From Pseudomonadota bacterium (GTDB lineage: Bacteria; Pseudomonadota; Gammaproteobacteria; Burkholderiales; Casimicrobiaceae), in contig JAFEDG010000166.1 of the NCBI GenBank assembly GCA_018241745.1, forward strand, positions 1 to 34,048: 34,048 nucleotides of DNA, given 5' to 3'. Of the stretch, positions 7,479 through 22,020 are shown in pieces. How positions within the stretch are numbered: the stretch's first letter is position 1; each line of letters opens with the position of its first letter. The notes beneath the pieces were generated by a model that saw only the letters and a program-made list of their open reading frames with translations, was not told where the DNA came from and searched no databases. The translations under genes and the position numbers were made by a program.

Positions 7479-8735
7479 TTACGCCGGCCATTGCATCTTG
7501 CATCCGGTCTCCGCAAGCGTCCCCGCCGCGTCCGGACCCTTGACGATCGTGCTGACCTTGAACAGGTCCTCGGCGGTCGAGCCCTTGGCCTGCGCCTGCC
7601 CGACGAACAGGTCGCCGAGCAGCTGGTTCTGACCTTCGCGGTAGTACGCCTGGTCCGGCATCAGGCTCACTTCGGGCGGCAGCTTCATGCCCGACAGCGT
7701 CTTCGCCATCTTCAACGTATCGAGCGACTTGGCGTTGTTGGCGGCGAGCGCGCAGGTCCACGTGGCGGCGTAGCCGAACCACGTGCGGGCGGTCGGTACC
7801 TTCCCCGTCTTCTTCTGGATGGCGGATACGAACGTGGCGACGTGCGGGTTGTTCGGCTGGTTCCAGTACCACTCGAACACCCAGGTCCCGACGCGCGCCT
7901 CCGGCGGCAGCCCCTCCAGCGCTTCGAGTTCCTGCTGCGCGCCGGCGAGGTGGAAGCGCTTGTCCAGGCCGAACTGCACCGCCTGCTTCATCGCGTTGAT
8001 CATGTCGTCGCCTTGCGGCAGGAAGATGATCACGTCGGGGTTCGCCGCCTGCGCCTTGATCAGGTACGACGAGTAATCGGTCGTGCCCAGCGGGGTCAGG
8101 TCGGCGCCGATCTTGCTGCCGCCGTTGGCGGCGCAGGCCTTCTCGAGCCCGGCCTGCAGCGTGTGGCCGAACGCATAGTCGGGCGTGATGTAGTACCACT
8201 TCTTGCCCGCGTTCTTGATCAGCGTCGGCGCGACGGCGTTCGCTTCCATCTGCGTCGTGTTGCAGACGCGGAACACGTTGTAGTGGCAGCTCGTGCCGGT
8301 GACGGCGTCCGTGTGGCCGCCCGGCACCACCATCAGCACCTTCTTCTCGGCCGCGACGTCGGCCATCGCCAGCGCCAGCGCGGAATTGACGTTGCCGACG
8401 AGGAAATTGACGTTGTCGCGGTCGATCAGCTTCCGCGCCTTCTGCACCGCCGTGCCGGCGTCGCCGCTCGTCGAGTCCTCGGACAGCAGTTCCACCTGGC
8501 GGCTCAGGATGCCGCCCTTGGCGTTGATCTGCTCGATGGCCAGCTGGCAGCCGATCAGCTCGTTCTTGCCGAGCGCGGCATACGTGCCCGTCAGCGGGTT
8601 GTCGAGGCCGATGCGAACCGGCGTGTCGCCACGCGCGGAGATGACGAACGGGCCTGCGACCTGGGCAGCTGCCGTCGCGGCTGCCGCCTTGATGATCGTG
8701 CGACGCGTGACGCCGCCCGTGGTGCGTTGGGTCAT
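7479..8735 (-). CDS. livK: HAAT-family ABC transporter periplasmic substrate-binding protein (LivK-like)
   Basis: The 418-residue product begins with a twin-arginine-like signal (TRRTIIKAAAATAAAQVAG, near 10-28), then the type I periplasmic binding fold: RIGLDNPLTGTYAALGKNEL, a QINAKGGILSRQVELL segment, and SEDSTSGDAGTAVQKARKLI. GGAGGAA upstream marks the ATG at 8735. It is the first gene of the leftward importer operon, so it should define substrate. Sequence alone does not say which one; relatives bind branched-chain amino acids, amides or aromatic acids. A Tat signal would mean export in folded form, but this is a prediction from the RR motif only. Confidence 0.88.
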   Translation of the reverse strand: MTQRTTGGVTRRTIIKAAAATAAAQVAGPFVISARGDTPVRIGLDNPLTGTYAALGKNELIGCQLAIEQINAKGGILSRQVELLSEDSTSGDAGTAVQKARKLIDRDNVNFLVGNVNSALALAMADVAAEKKVLMVVPGGHTDAVTGTSCHYNVFRVCNTTQMEANAVAPTLIKNAGKKWYYITPDYAFGHTLQAGLEKACAANGGSKIGADLTPLGTTDYSSYLIKAQAANPDVIIFLPQGDDMINAMKQAVQFGLDKRFHLAGAQQELEALEGLPPEARVGTWVFEWYWNQPNNPHVATFVSAIQKKTGKVPTARTWFGYAATWTCALAANNAKSLDTLKMAKTLSGMKLPPEVSLMPDQAYYREGQNQLLGDLFVGQAQAKGSTAEDLFKVSTIVKGPDAAGTLAETGCKMQWPA

Positions 8736-8843
8736 GGGAAGTTCCTCCGGGAGAATGGCTGGGTTCGTCCGCGCCCGCGATGTGCCTCGCGGTGAGTGCG
8801 CAACTTCACTGTAAAGAACGCTGCGTGCGACGACAGGCCTCGC

Positions 8844-8854
8844 AACAATTTGTT
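8844..8854. promoter_or_regulatory. Short AT-rich inverted repeat in the livK/oxidoreductase divergent gap
   Basis: AACAA-T-TTGTT is an 11-base dyad, AT-rich in a very GC-rich background, about 110 bases upstream of the livK ATG and 78 before the divergent gene. It could be an operator for either gene. Support is limited to symmetry and position. Confidence 0.25.
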
Positions 8855-8931
8855 ACGCGCTGGCGCCGCGCAGGCACCGCCTTGGGGCATGCCGGGGCTT
8901 CGCTTGTGCGCTGCGGTAGACTGTGGGGTCC

Positions 8932-11900
8932 ATGACCGCCGTCGCCGACCGCTTCCTGGACCTGCCGCTCACCGGCGCGCCCACGCCGCGGCTGCGCGAA
9001 ATCCCGTACAACTACACGTCGTTCGCCGATCGCGAGATCGTCATCCGGCTGCTCGGCGCGCCGATGTGGACGTTGCTCGAGGAGCTGCGCGCGGAGCGCC
9101 GGACCGGCCGCTCGGCGCGGATGCTGTTCGAGGTGCTCGGCGACATCTGGGTCGTCGACCGCAATCCCTACCTGCAGGACGACCTGGCCGACAACCCGCG
9201 TCGCCAGCGGGCGCTGGTCGACGCGTTGCACCACCGGCTCGCCGAGATCGACAAGCGCCGCACCGGCGACGCCGGCCCTGCGGGCGCGCCGCGCGACCGC
9301 GACGAGCGCGTCGCGCAGCTGCTTAGCGCTGCGCGCGCCGCGGTGGACCGCTTTGCGGCGAGCTTCGCCGCGACCGCCGAACTGCGCAGGCGCACCGTGC
9401 GCGTGCTAGCGGCGCACACGGCGAAGGAGAACATCGCGTTCGACGGGCTCGCACGCGTGTCGCACGTCACCGACGCCACCGACTGGCGCGTCGAGTATCC
9501 GTTCGTCGTGCTGTACCCGGACACCGAGGACGAGGTCCGGGGCCTCGTCGAGGGCTGCATCGCGCTGGGGCTCACGATCATCCCGCGCGGCGGGGGCACC
9601 GGCTACACGGGCGGGGCGATCCCCCTTACGGCGCGCAGCGCCGTCATCAACACCGAAAAGCTCGAGCGGCTGTCCGGGGTCGAGCCGGTGATGCTCGCCG
9701 GCCATGCGCAACCCGTGCCCACGATCGCCGCCGGCGCCGGCGTGGTCACCCGGCGCGTGATCGACGTCGCCGATGGCGCGGGTCTCGTGTTCGCCGTGGA
9801 CCCGACGTCGGCCGACGCGTCGTGCATCGGCGGCAACGTCGCGATGAACGCGGGCGGCAAGAAGGCCGTGCTGTGGGGGACCGCGCTCGACAACCTGGTG
9901 TCGTGGACGATGGTGACGCCGGACGCCGAGTGGCTCGAGGTCGTGCGTACTGACCACAACCTGTCCAAGATCCACGACGCCCCGGAGGCGACGTTCGAGC
10001 TGCGCCATCTCGCGCGCGACCGGCAGACGGTGACGCGTACCGAGACGCTGAAGATCCCGGGCGCCAGGTTCCGCAAGACGGGCCTCGGCAAGGACGTCAC
10101 CGACAAGTTCCTCGCGGGCCTGCCCGGCGTCCAGAAGGAAGGCTGCGACGGCATCATCGTCGGCGCGCGTTTCATCCTGCACCGGATGCCGCCCGCGATC
10201 CGCACCGTGTGCCTCGAGTTCTTCGGGCCGGTGCGCGCGTCGACGCCGGCGATCGTCGAGATCAAGCGCTACCTCGACGCGCGGCCGCACGGGTGCGACC
10301 TGGCGGGCCTCGAGCATCTCGACGAGCGCTACGTGAAGGCCGTCGGCTACGCGACGAAGGCCAAGCGCCATGGCCGGCCGAAGATGGTGCTGATCGGCGA
10401 CATCGTCGGCCCCGATGACGCGAGCGTCGCGAAGACGACGTCGGAAGTGATCCGCCTCGTCAACGCGCGCGGCGCCGAAGGCTTCGTGGCCGTGTCGGCG
10501 GAGGCGCGCAAGAAATTCTGGGTCGACCGCTCGCGCACGGCCGCGATCTCCGCGCACACCAACGCGTTCAAGATCAACGAGGACGTCGTCATCCCGCTCG
10601 AGCGGCTCGGCGACTACACCGACGGCATCGAGCGGATCAACATCGAGCTGTCGATTGCCAACAAGCTGAAGCTCGCGGACGCGCTGCTGGGCTTCGTCGG
10701 CTCGCCGGCGCTCGCCGCGGCGTGGCAGCCGGGGTCGGAGACGCAGCCGCCGCAGGATGTCGTCGACGCCAAGGTGGACGAGGCGCGCGCGCTGATCGCG
10801 GGCGTCGCCGCGCACTGGCGCGACCTGCTCGCGCGCATCGACGAGACGTTCCCCGTCCTGCAGGACCATTCGGTGCGCGTGTCGTGGCGCGCGGAGCTGA
10901 AGGCCCCGCTGGAGGCGATCTTCGACGGCCTCGCGTTTGCGCCGGTGCGCGCCGAGATCAACGCCATCCACAAGCGCGTGCTGCGCAGCCGCGTGTTCGT
11001 CGCGCTGCACATGCACGCGGGCGACGGCAACGTGCACACGAACATCCCCGTCAACTCCGACGACTACGGGATGCTGCACGAGGCCAACGCGGCGGTCGCG
11101 CGGATCATGCGGCTCGCGCGCGCGCTCGACGGCGTGATCTCCGGCGAGCACGGCATCGGCATCACCAAGCTCGAGTACCTGGACGACGCGGAGATCGCGT
11201 CGTTCACCGCTTACAAGGAACGGGTCGATCCCGAGGGCCGCTTCAACCAGGGCAAGTTGCTGCGCCACCCCGCGCTGCCGGCGGACCTGACCAACGCGTA
11301 CACGCCGAGCTTCTCGCTGATCGGCAGCGAGAGCCTGATCCTCGAGCAGAGCGAGATCGGCCGCATCACCGACTCGATCAAGGATTGCCTGCGCTGCGGC
11401 AAGTGCAAGCCCGTCTGCGCGACGCACGTGCCGCGCGCCAACCTGCTCTATTCGCCGCGCAACAAGATCCTCGCGACGTCGCTGCTGACGGAAGCGTTCC
11501 TCTACGAGGAGCAGACGCGCCGCGGCGTGAGCCTGCGGCATTTCGACGAGTTCGCCGACGTGGCCGACCACTGCACCGTCTGCCACAAGTGCGCCAATCC
11601 CTGCCCGGTGGACATCGACTTCGGCGAAGTGTCGATCGCGATGCGCAACCTGCTGCGGCGCGGCGGCCACGCGAGGCGCAGCGTGGCGACGCGCGTCGCG
11701 ATGTTCTTCCTGACGGTCACCGACCCGTTGACGATCAAGGCCACGCGCGCGGCGATGGTCGGCGTCGGCTACCGGCTGCAGCGCGCCGCGTATGGCATCG
11801 CGAAGAAGCTCGGCATCGCGGGCCGGCAGACGCGGCACCCGCCGGCGACGGTCGGCCGCCCGCCCGTGAAGGCGCAGGTGATCCACTTCATCAACAAGCC

Positions 11901-12792
11901 GATGCCGGGCGGCCTGCCCAAGCGCACGTCGCGCGCGCTGCTCGATATCGAGGACGACGCGATCGTCCCCATCATCCGCGACCCGGCCAAGGTCACCGAG
12001 GAGTCGGACGCCGTGTTCTACTTCCCGGGCTGCGGCTCCGAGCGGCTGTTCTCGCAGGTGGGCCTCGCGACGCAGGCGATGCTGCATCACATCGGCACGC
12101 AGACGGTGCTGCCCCCTGGCTACCTGTGCTGCGGCTACCCGCAGACGTCCGCCGGCGAAGCCGACAAGGGCCAGGCGATCATCACGTCCAACCGCGTGCT
12201 GTTCCACCGCGTCGCCAACACGCTCAACTACCTCGACATCAAGACGGTGATCGTGTCCTGCGGGACGTGCATGGACCAGCTGCAGAAATACGAGTTCGAC
12301 AAGATCTTCCCGGGGTGCCGGATGCTCGACATCCACGAGTACCTGCTGGAGAAGGGCGTTGCGCTCGAAGGCATCACCGGCACGCGGTACATGTACCACG
12401 ACCCCTGCCACACGCCGATGAAGACGTACAAGCCGACGGCCGTCGTGCAGAAGCTGATGGGCACCGACGTGCCGCTCAACGATCGTTGCTGCGGTGAATC
12501 GGGCACGCTCGCCGTGACGCGGCCCGACGTGTCGACGCAGGTGCGCTTCCGCAAGCAGGACGAGATGGCGAAGGGCGCCGCCGCGCTGCGCGCCGACGCG
12601 CCGGACGCGAAGGTGAAGGTGCTGACGTCGTGCCCGTCGTGCCTGCAGGGCCTGTCGCGCTTCGACGACGACACGGGCACGGAAGCCGACTACATCGTCG
12701 TCGAGATCGCGCGCCACCTGCTGGGCGAGCACTGGATGCGCGATTACGTGGCCCGGGCGAACGCCGGCGGGATCGAGCGGGTACTGGTCTAG
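8932..12792 (+). CDS. Large FAD/4Fe-4S/CCG-domain oxidoreductase (DUF3683 family, D-lactate/glycolate dehydrogenase-like)
   Basis: This 1286-residue protein fuses several redox modules. The N-terminal DUF3683-type region contains [20 protein letters not shown] (about 22-41). The FAD-binding PCMH domain follows, with [11 protein letters not shown] at 218-228. An FAD-oxidase C-terminal domain (about 390-770) holds [15 protein letters not shown] and [10 protein letters not shown]. Two 4Fe-4S clusters come next: C819/C822/C825/C829 and C881/C884/C887/C891. Finally a GlpC/LutA-like cysteine-rich domain has CCG motifs at 1066-1068 and 1186-1188. Related enzymes (D-lactate dehydrogenase, GlcDEF, GlpC) oxidise 2-hydroxy acids and pass electrons to quinone; the substrate here is unknown. 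The ATG at 8932 places the DUF3683 start correctly; an in-frame GTG at 8923 would add three residues. It has no signal peptide, so it likely acts on the cytoplasmic face. Confidence 0.9.
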   Translation: MTAVADRFLDLPLTGAPTPRLREIPYNYTSFADREIVIRLLGAPMWTLLEELRAERRTGRSARMLFEVLGDIWVVDRNPYLQDDLADNPRRQRALVDALHHRLAEIDKRRTGDAGPAGAPRDRDERVAQLLSAARAAVDRFAASFAATAELRRRTVRVLAAHTAKENIAFDGLARVSHVTDATDWRVEYPFVVLYPDTEDEVRGLVEGCIALGLTIIPRGGGTGYTGGAIPLTARSAVINTEKLERLSGVEPVMLAGHAQPVPTIAAGAGVVTRRVIDVADGAGLVFAVDPTSADASCIGGNVAMNAGGKKAVLWGTALDNLVSWTMVTPDAEWLEVVRTDHNLSKIHDAPEATFELRHLARDRQTVTRTETLKIPGARFRKTGLGKDVTDKFLAGLPGVQKEGCDGIIVGARFILHRMPPAIRTVCLEFFGPVRASTPAIVEIKRYLDARPHGCDLAGLEHLDERYVKAVGYATKAKRHGRPKMVLIGDIVGPDDASVAKTTSEVIRLVNARGAEGFVAVSAEARKKFWVDRSRTAAISAHTNAFKINEDVVIPLERLGDYTDGIERINIELSIANKLKLADALLGFVGSPALAAAWQPGSETQPPQDVVDAKVDEARALIAGVAAHWRDLLARIDETFPVLQDHSVRVSWRAELKAPLEAIFDGLAFAPVRAEINAIHKRVLRSRVFVALHMHAGDGNVHTNIPVNSDDYGMLHEANAAVARIMRLARALDGVISGEHGIGITKLEYLDDAEIASFTAYKERVDPEGRFNQGKLLRHPALPADLTNAYTPSFSLIGSESLILEQSEIGRITDSIKDCLRCGKCKPVCATHVPRANLLYSPRNKILATSLLTEAFLYEEQTRRGVSLRHFDEFADVADHCTVCHKCANPCPVDIDFGEVSIAMRNLLRRGGHARRSVATRVAMFFLTVTDPLTIKATRAAMVGVGYRLQRAAYGIAKKLGIAGRQTRHPPATVGRPPVKAQVIHFINKPMPGGLPKRTSRALLDIEDDAIVPIIRDPAKVTEESDAVFYFPGCGSERLFSQVGLATQAMLHHIGTQTVLPPGYLCCGYPQTSAGEADKGQAIITSNRVLFHRVANTLNYLDIKTVIVSCGTCMDQLQKYEFDKIFPGCRMLDIHEYLLEKGVALEGITGTRYMYHDPCHTPMKTYKPTAVVQKLMGTDVPLNDRCCGESGTLAVTRPDVSTQVRFRKQDEMAKGAAALRADAPDAKVKVLTSCPSCLQGLSRFDDDTGTEADYIVVEIARHLLGEHWMRDYVARANAGGIERVLV

Positions 12793-12807
12793 GACGGGAA
12801 AAAATAA

Positions 12808-12911
12808 CCGCGGCGGGCCTTGAAGTTCGTGGCGCGAACCTGCTGGGGGCCGGACACCGCCGCGGTGGGAGGAAATCGACGCCTCTACTGTAGGTCGGCG
12901 GTCCGCCGCGG
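12808..12911 (+). repeat. Repeated GC-rich complementary segments in the gap after the oxidoreductase
   Basis: CCGCGGCGG (12808-12816) is complementary to CCGCCGCGG at two later places, 12857-12865 and 12903-12911. Next to the second lies a self-complementary CGGCGG-T-CCGCCG (12896-12908). The RNA could therefore form alternative stems, which may serve as a rho-dependent or unusual transcript end for the 3.9-kb gene. The remaining gap to 13024 shows no gene; no clear promoter is visible beyond a TATAAG near 13012. Confidence 0.4.
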
Positions 12912-13024
12912 GCCACGCGAATATTCGGCACATCCGGGCCCGCATTTTCGCCCGGCGGGACCCCGCCGCCGCCCAGCGGCCGGCAGGTGGCTCGCCACTA
13001 TGACAATGTGCTATAAGTGACTGA

Positions 13025-14638
13025 ATGGACACGCCACTGGCCCAATCCAGCCGGATGGCCGCCACGCGGCCATCGCTGGCGTTCAGCGACCCGGACAGCG
13101 CACTGCGCTGGGCCAAGACGCTGCCATTCCTCAATGTCGCGCAGGTCTACGAGCAGGTCATCGGGCAGTTGCGCGCGCTGTCCGCCGCGGAGTTCACGCC
13201 GCGCGAGCGCGCGACTATCGCCGAACTGATGCGCGAGCAGGCCATGCACCTGCACACCGAGCTCGCGCGCCGCTATGCCGGCAAGCCGCAGCCGGCGATC
13301 GACCGCGAGCTGGAAGCCGCCGAGGAAGCCGTCGCGCTGTGGTCGGCGCTATGGGAACAGTATTCGGCGTGCCTCAAACCGCTGCTGGAGGGCGACCCCG
13401 AGCTCGCCGGCGTCAAGGCCAAGATCCTGCAGCGCGGGCTGTACGTCGGCAAGCAGCTGCTCGTCGTGCACGGGCTCGCGCGACGCGTGCCGCCGGGGAC
13501 GTTCTGGCAGGAGCTGCACGCCTATTACCGGCTCGCCGAGATGCTCGACTGCGCGGTCACGGCCGTCTCGGACGAGCTCAATCCGCAGGCCGTCGGCACG
13601 TCGTGCTACTCGATGTACGTGCACGCGCTGCTGCTTGCGCTCGCCGACCCGTTCTCGCTGTCGGTGCGCCAGATCGAGCTCGCGGACCGGTGGCTGTCGC
13701 AATGGGCACGCAAGGTGTTCCCGTACGACCAGGAGCGCGAGACGGAAGGCCCGGTGCTGGTCGTCGACCTCGACAGCGCGGAAGGCGCGCGGCTCGTCGC
13801 CGGCGTACCGCCGCAGCCGCCGGCGTCGATGCGCTTTGGCTATCCGGGCAAGCTCGCGATGAGCGTGCGCGGACGCATCCGCCGGCTTGCCACCGGCGCC
13901 AATCCCGGTGAACTGCAGCTCGGCCACGACGTGTCGGTGGAGCAATGCAGCGCGCTGCTCGCGCATCTCGACGCGCACTGGTACCAGCTGCCCGCGCCAC
14001 CCGCCGATGCGGACGTCGGCCGCGTGCAGCTGTGCGGCGGCGGCGTGCCCGCGGCGTATTTCCGCGTCGGCGGCCGCACGTTCGACCGCCAGGACCCGCT
14101 GGGCCGCAAGACGTTCCAGGGCACGCAGCACCTGACGACGCTCGGCGCGCTGACCGACTACGACCGCAACAAGGAGGAGGCGCAGCGCAACTGGCCGTGG
14201 GAACCGTGGCACGGCCGGCACGACTGGCACGGCGGCGAGCTGATCCGCGAAGGCGGCCCGCGTCATCGCTGGTTCCTCGATGCACTGGTCGTCGTCAACG
14301 AAGGCCAGCGCACGCGGCTCGGTCACGTGACGCGCGTCGCGCTGGGGCCCAACGAGCAACTCGCGCTGTCGGTCGCACTGTGGCCCGGCGCGCCGCGCAC
14401 GATGGCCGTGCGCCCGCTCGCGCACGCGTTCTCCGAGGACCCGCCGATCCCGGTGCTGCTGCTCGGCGAGACGGCCGACGAGAAGCCGACGGCGATCGTG
14501 CCCTCGCGCACGTTCAGTCCCGGCCGCATCCTGCGCTCGATGGACGCAGGACCCGAGCGCAAGCTGAAGCTCACGCGCCTCGTCCAGCGCGGCGCGGATT
14601 TCGAGCGCGTTGCGTTCGACGAATTGCCGCTGTCCTAG
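13025..14638 (+). CDS. Conserved-type hypothetical protein, 537 residues, function unknown
   Basis: I do not recognise a characterised family. The N-terminal half (about 20-235) appears all-helical, with a leucine-rich region LYVGKQLLVVHGLARRVPPG followed by TFWQELHAYYRLAEML and ADPFSLSVRQIELADRWLSQWA. The middle (about 240-350) is mixed, and the C-terminal part (about 410-537) looks beta-rich, ending VPSRTFSPGRILRSMD-type sequence, reminiscent of small barrel domains. No signal peptide or membrane helix is present, so it is probably cytoplasmic. No Walker, CxxC or metal motif stands out. The RxxxR and DxSxxG pattern of PilZ domains was looked for and not convincingly found. It has its own 232-base upstream gap and ends 78 bases before the DUF255 gene. 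Composition matches its neighbours. Confidence 0.8.
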   Translation: MDTPLAQSSRMAATRPSLAFSDPDSALRWAKTLPFLNVAQVYEQVIGQLRALSAAEFTPRERATIAELMREQAMHLHTELARRYAGKPQPAIDRELEAAEEAVALWSALWEQYSACLKPLLEGDPELAGVKAKILQRGLYVGKQLLVVHGLARRVPPGTFWQELHAYYRLAEMLDCAVTAVSDELNPQAVGTSCYSMYVHALLLALADPFSLSVRQIELADRWLSQWARKVFPYDQERETEGPVLVVDLDSAEGARLVAGVPPQPPASMRFGYPGKLAMSVRGRIRRLATGANPGELQLGHDVSVEQCSALLAHLDAHWYQLPAPPADADVGRVQLCGGGVPAAYFRVGGRTFDRQDPLGRKTFQGTQHLTTLGALTDYDRNKEEAQRNWPWEPWHGRHDWHGGELIREGGPRHRWFLDALVVVNEGQRTRLGHVTRVALGPNEQLALSVALWPGAPRTMAVRPLAHAFSEDPPIPVLLLGETADEKPTAIVPSRTFSPGRILRSMDAGPERKLKLTRLVQRGADFERVAFDELPLS

Positions 14639-14716
14639 AATAGCGGCCCTTCGCCCGGCGCGCTGTGCGCCGCGCACGTTCCCGTGTCCTGCCGCAGCGT
14701 CGCGCTGCCCATTGCC

Positions 14717-16774
<2,058 letters not shown>

Positions 16775-16848
16775 AAGGCCGCCACCGCCGCTCGCGTAAC
16801 ATCGCGTGCAACGATCAACTCGCAACGATGGGGAATACCGCCGTGTCC

Positions 16849-17181
16849 ATGACCCGCAACTTCGCTTCGCTCGCCGCCGTGGCCGCCGCGCTTGTCGCGA
16901 CGCCGGCGTTCGCCGTGCTCGACAACGCCGCGGCCGAGGCGCTGATGAAGAAAGACAACTGCGCCGCGTGCCACTCGATCGACAAGAAGGTGATCGGCCC
17001 GGCCTACGTCGACGTCGCCGCCAAGTACAAGGGCGACAAGGGCGCCGCGGCCAAGCTCGAGAAGAAGGTCAAGGAAGGGGGCTCCGGCGTCTGGGGCCCG
17101 ATCCCAATGCCGCCCAACAGCAACGTGTCCGACGCGGACATCAAGTCGCTGGTCGAATGGATCCTGACGCTCAAGAAGTGA
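16849..17181 (+). CDS. Small periplasmic class I cytochrome c (c551/c552-like)
   Basis: The 110-residue precursor has a signal peptide (MTRNFASLAAVAAALVATPA, cleavage after FA near residue 22), one haem-binding motif CAACH (Cys38, Cys41, His42) and a candidate axial Met87 in PIPMPPN. The pattern MKKDNCAACHSIDKKVIGPAYVDVAAKY is typical of cytochrome c551/c552-type monohaem electron carriers. Starts at ATG 16828 and GTG 16843 are in frame; GGGGA lies 8 bases before the GTG. The ATG at 16849 was kept because it gives a standard basic signal-peptide start. It lies 74 bases after the DUF255 gene. The gcv promoter begins eight bases after its stop. The redox partner is unknown. Confidence 0.9.
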   Translation: MTRNFASLAAVAAALVATPAFAVLDNAAAEALMKKDNCAACHSIDKKVIGPAYVDVAAKYKGDKGAAAKLEKKVKEGGSGVWGPIPMPPNSNVSDADIKSLVEWILTLKK

Positions 17182-17188
17182 CCTGCTT

Positions 17189-17217
17189 TTGATTTTGCGC
17201 GGGTGACCGCGTAGAAT
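17189..17217 (+). promoter_or_regulatory. Sigma-70-type promoter for the glycine riboswitch-gcv operon
   Basis: A -35 element TTGATT (17189-17194) and a -10 element TAGAAT (17212-17217) are separated by exactly 17 bases. The predicted transcript start near 17224 coincides with the first base of the riboswitch, which strongly supports the assignment. Confidence 0.75.
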
Positions 17218-17223
17218 CCGCCC

Positions 17224-17419
17224 CGTTCGCGCTGGAGAGCGCCGCCCGTCGCAACGGGGTGGCCGCCGAAGGCGTAACTCCCGCAATCGCTCAGGCAACA
17301 GGGACAGCGCGAACGGCATACGATCTGGAGAGCGGCCGGCGTTCGCGCGCGGCCCACCGAAGGGGCACGCGGCCACCGTCACCGGCGCCGCAATCTCTCA
17401 GGTAAAAGGACAGACGGGG
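17224..17419 (+). promoter_or_regulatory. Tandem glycine riboswitch (two aptamers) upstream of gcvT
   Basis: Two copies of the glycine aptamer core follow each other. Aptamer I (about 17224-17315) has GCTGGAGAG, GCCGAAGG, CTCAGGCAACAGGGACAG, and a closing P1 stem GTTCGCGC (17225-17232) with GCGCGAAC (17307-17314). Aptamer II (about 17321-17419) has TCTGGAGAG, ACCGAAGG, and CTCAGGTAAAAGGACAG. The linker between them is short, the arrangement usual for glycine riboswitches. In gcv operons of other bacteria glycine binding raises expression. No terminator stem with a T-run follows, and the gcvT AGGA-GTG start is only about 40 bases further on, so control at translation initiation is more likely here; that is inference. 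Confidence 0.95.
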
Positions 17420-17468
17420 ATGGAGGCGATGCTTGCCGCTGCCCGTCGACCTTTGCCGTGAGGATCGC

Positions 17469-18584
17469 GTGTCCCAACCCGCCGCCCCGCAGAAGTCCAC
17501 CGTCCTCAACGCCGTCCATCGCGCCGCCGGTGCGCGGATGGTCGATTTCGGCGGCTGGGACATGCCCGTCAACTACGGCTCGCAGATCGACGAGCACCAC
17601 GCGGTCCGCAACGGCGCGGGCATGTTCGACGTGTCGCACATGTGCATCGTCGACGTGCGCGGCGACGATGTCCGCGGCTTCCTGCGCGGCGCGCTGGCCA
17701 ACAACGTCGACAAGCTGGCCGTCCCCGGCAAGGCGCTGTACACGTGCCTGCTGCGCGAGGATGGCGGCGTCATCGACGACCTGATCGTCTACTTCATCGA
17801 CGAGCGCTGGTTCCGGCTCGTCGTCAACGCCGGCACGACGGACAAGGACCTCGCCTGGCTCGCGCAGCTCGCGGCCGCGCGCGCGCCGGCGCTGGTGCTG
17901 ACGCCGCGCCGCGACCTCGCGATGATCGCCGTGCAGGGCCCCCGTGCGCGCGCGGCCCTGTGGTCCGCGCTGCCGGGCAGCGAGGCGGCCACGTCCGCGC
18001 TCGCGCCGTTCAACGCCGCATTCGTCACCGTCGCAGGCGTCGAGTACTTCGTCGCGCGTACCGGCTACACCGGCGAGGACGGCTTCGAGATCGCGATGCC
18101 GGCGGCTGCCGCGGCGCCGTTGTGGCAGGCGCTTGCCGCGGCCGGCGTGCGGCCCGCGGGCCTCGGTGCACGTGACACGCTGCGGCTCGAGGCCGGCATG
18201 AACCTGTACGGCCAGGACATGGACGAGTCGGTGTCGCCGCTGGACGCGGGCCTCGCGTGGACGGTCGACCTCAAGTCGCCGCGGGATTTCGTCGGCAAGG
18301 CCGCGCTCGCCGCGCAGCCCGCGCAACGCGCACTGGTCGGCCTCGTGCTCACAGGCGGCCGCGGCGTGCTGCGCGCGCACCAGGTCGTGCACACGGCGCA
18401 CGGCGACGGCGAGATCACCAGCGGCACGTACTCGCCCACGCTGCGCGCGTCGATCGCGCTTGCGCGCGTGCCGCTCGGTGTCGCGCCCGGCGACCAGGTC
18501 GAAGTGATGATCCGCGACAGCGCGCACGCGGCGCGCGTCGTCAAGCCGCCGTTCGTGCGCAATGGCAAGGTACTCGTCGCCTGA
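17469..18584 (+). CDS. gcvT: Glycine cleavage system aminomethyltransferase (T protein)
   Basis: The 371-residue product has the GcvT fold: [25 protein letters not shown] at the start, [18 protein letters not shown], the tetrahydrofolate-binding region [15 protein letters not shown], and [22 protein letters not shown]. It transfers the aminomethyl carbon from GcvH to tetrahydrofolate, giving methylene-THF and ammonia. The start is taken as GTG 17469, preceded by AGGA four bases upstream; a TTG at 17433 is in frame but would run back toward the aptamer and has no ribosome-binding site. It is the first gene after the glycine riboswitch and is followed by gcvH after 74 bases. Length is close to E. 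coli GcvT. Confidence 0.96.
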   Translation: MSQPAAPQKSTVLNAVHRAAGARMVDFGGWDMPVNYGSQIDEHHAVRNGAGMFDVSHMCIVDVRGDDVRGFLRGALANNVDKLAVPGKALYTCLLREDGGVIDDLIVYFIDERWFRLVVNAGTTDKDLAWLAQLAAARAPALVLTPRRDLAMIAVQGPRARAALWSALPGSEAATSALAPFNAAFVTVAGVEYFVARTGYTGEDGFEIAMPAAAAAPLWQALAAAGVRPAGLGARDTLRLEAGMNLYGQDMDESVSPLDAGLAWTVDLKSPRDFVGKAALAAQPAQRALVGLVLTGGRGVLRAHQVVHTAHGDGEITSGTYSPTLRASIALARVPLGVAPGDQVEVMIRDSAHAARVVKPPFVRNGKVLVA

Positions 18585-18658
18585 ACGCGGTGCCCGCGAA
18601 ACGCCCAGCACCCCCACAACGAAGTCCCCGAACCCACGCCATTCCACGAGGAGGCATG

Positions 18659-19042
18659 ATGAACATCCCCGCCAACCTGCGTTACACGTCCAGTCACGAA
18701 TGGGTGCGCAACGAAGCCGACGGCACTGTCACCATCGGCATCACCGACCATGCGCAGGCGGCGCTGGGTGACCTCGTGTTCGTCGAGCTGCCGAAGGTCG
18801 GGCGCACGCTCGCCGCCGGCGAGGCCTGCGCCGTCGTCGAGTCGGTGAAGGCCGCGAGCGACGTCTACGCGCCGGTCGCGGGCACCGTCGTCGCCGTCAA
18901 CGAAGCACTCACGGCCACGCCGGAAGACGTCAACAAGGACGCGTTCGCCGCGTGGCTGTACAAGCTGCAGCCGGCGGACCCGGCGGCCGTCGCGTCGTTG
19001 CTCGACGCGCGCGGCTACGAATCGGTGATCGCGGAGGCGTGA
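18659..19042 (+). CDS. gcvH: Glycine cleavage system H protein
   Basis: The 127-residue protein is a complete lipoyl carrier: [19 protein letters not shown] at the start, [19 protein letters not shown], and the lipoylation site ESVKAASD with Lys64. GcvH shuttles the aminomethyl intermediate between GcvP, GcvT and the L protein. The strong site AGGAGG (18649-18654) better fits ATG 18659 than the overlapping in-frame ATG 18656. gcvP starts two bases after its stop. It depends on lipoylation by the LipB-LipA route, whose genes lie at 29785-31421. No gcvL/lpd gene is in the window, so dihydrolipoyl dehydrogenase must be encoded elsewhere. Confidence 0.97.
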   Translation: MNIPANLRYTSSHEWVRNEADGTVTIGITDHAQAALGDLVFVELPKVGRTLAAGEACAVVESVKAASDVYAPVAGTVVAVNEALTATPEDVNKDAFAAWLYKLQPADPAAVASLLDARGYESVIAEA

Positions 19043-19044
19043 CG

Positions 19045-22019
<2,975 letters not shown>

Positions 22020-22020
<1 letters not shown>

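Noticed and set aside
3922..8735. Urea transporter (UrtABCDE)
   Set aside because: Subunit layout is similar, but the binding protein lacks UrtA-type sequence and there are no urease genes nearby; generic HAAT/Liv is the safer call.
3922..8735. NtrC control of the liv operon
   Set aside because: No GCACC-N5-GGTGC dyad or -24/-12 element is seen upstream of livK.
9406..13134. 1242-codon open frame on the minus strand
   Set aside because: It is the antisense of the FAD/Fe-S oxidoreductase; it is rich in Arg, His, Asp and Val repeats with no domain, as expected of high-GC shadow frames.
13025..14638. PilZ c-di-GMP-binding domain
   Set aside because: The only RxxxR followed by DxS-like sequence lacks the final Gly and has short spacing, so it is most likely chance.
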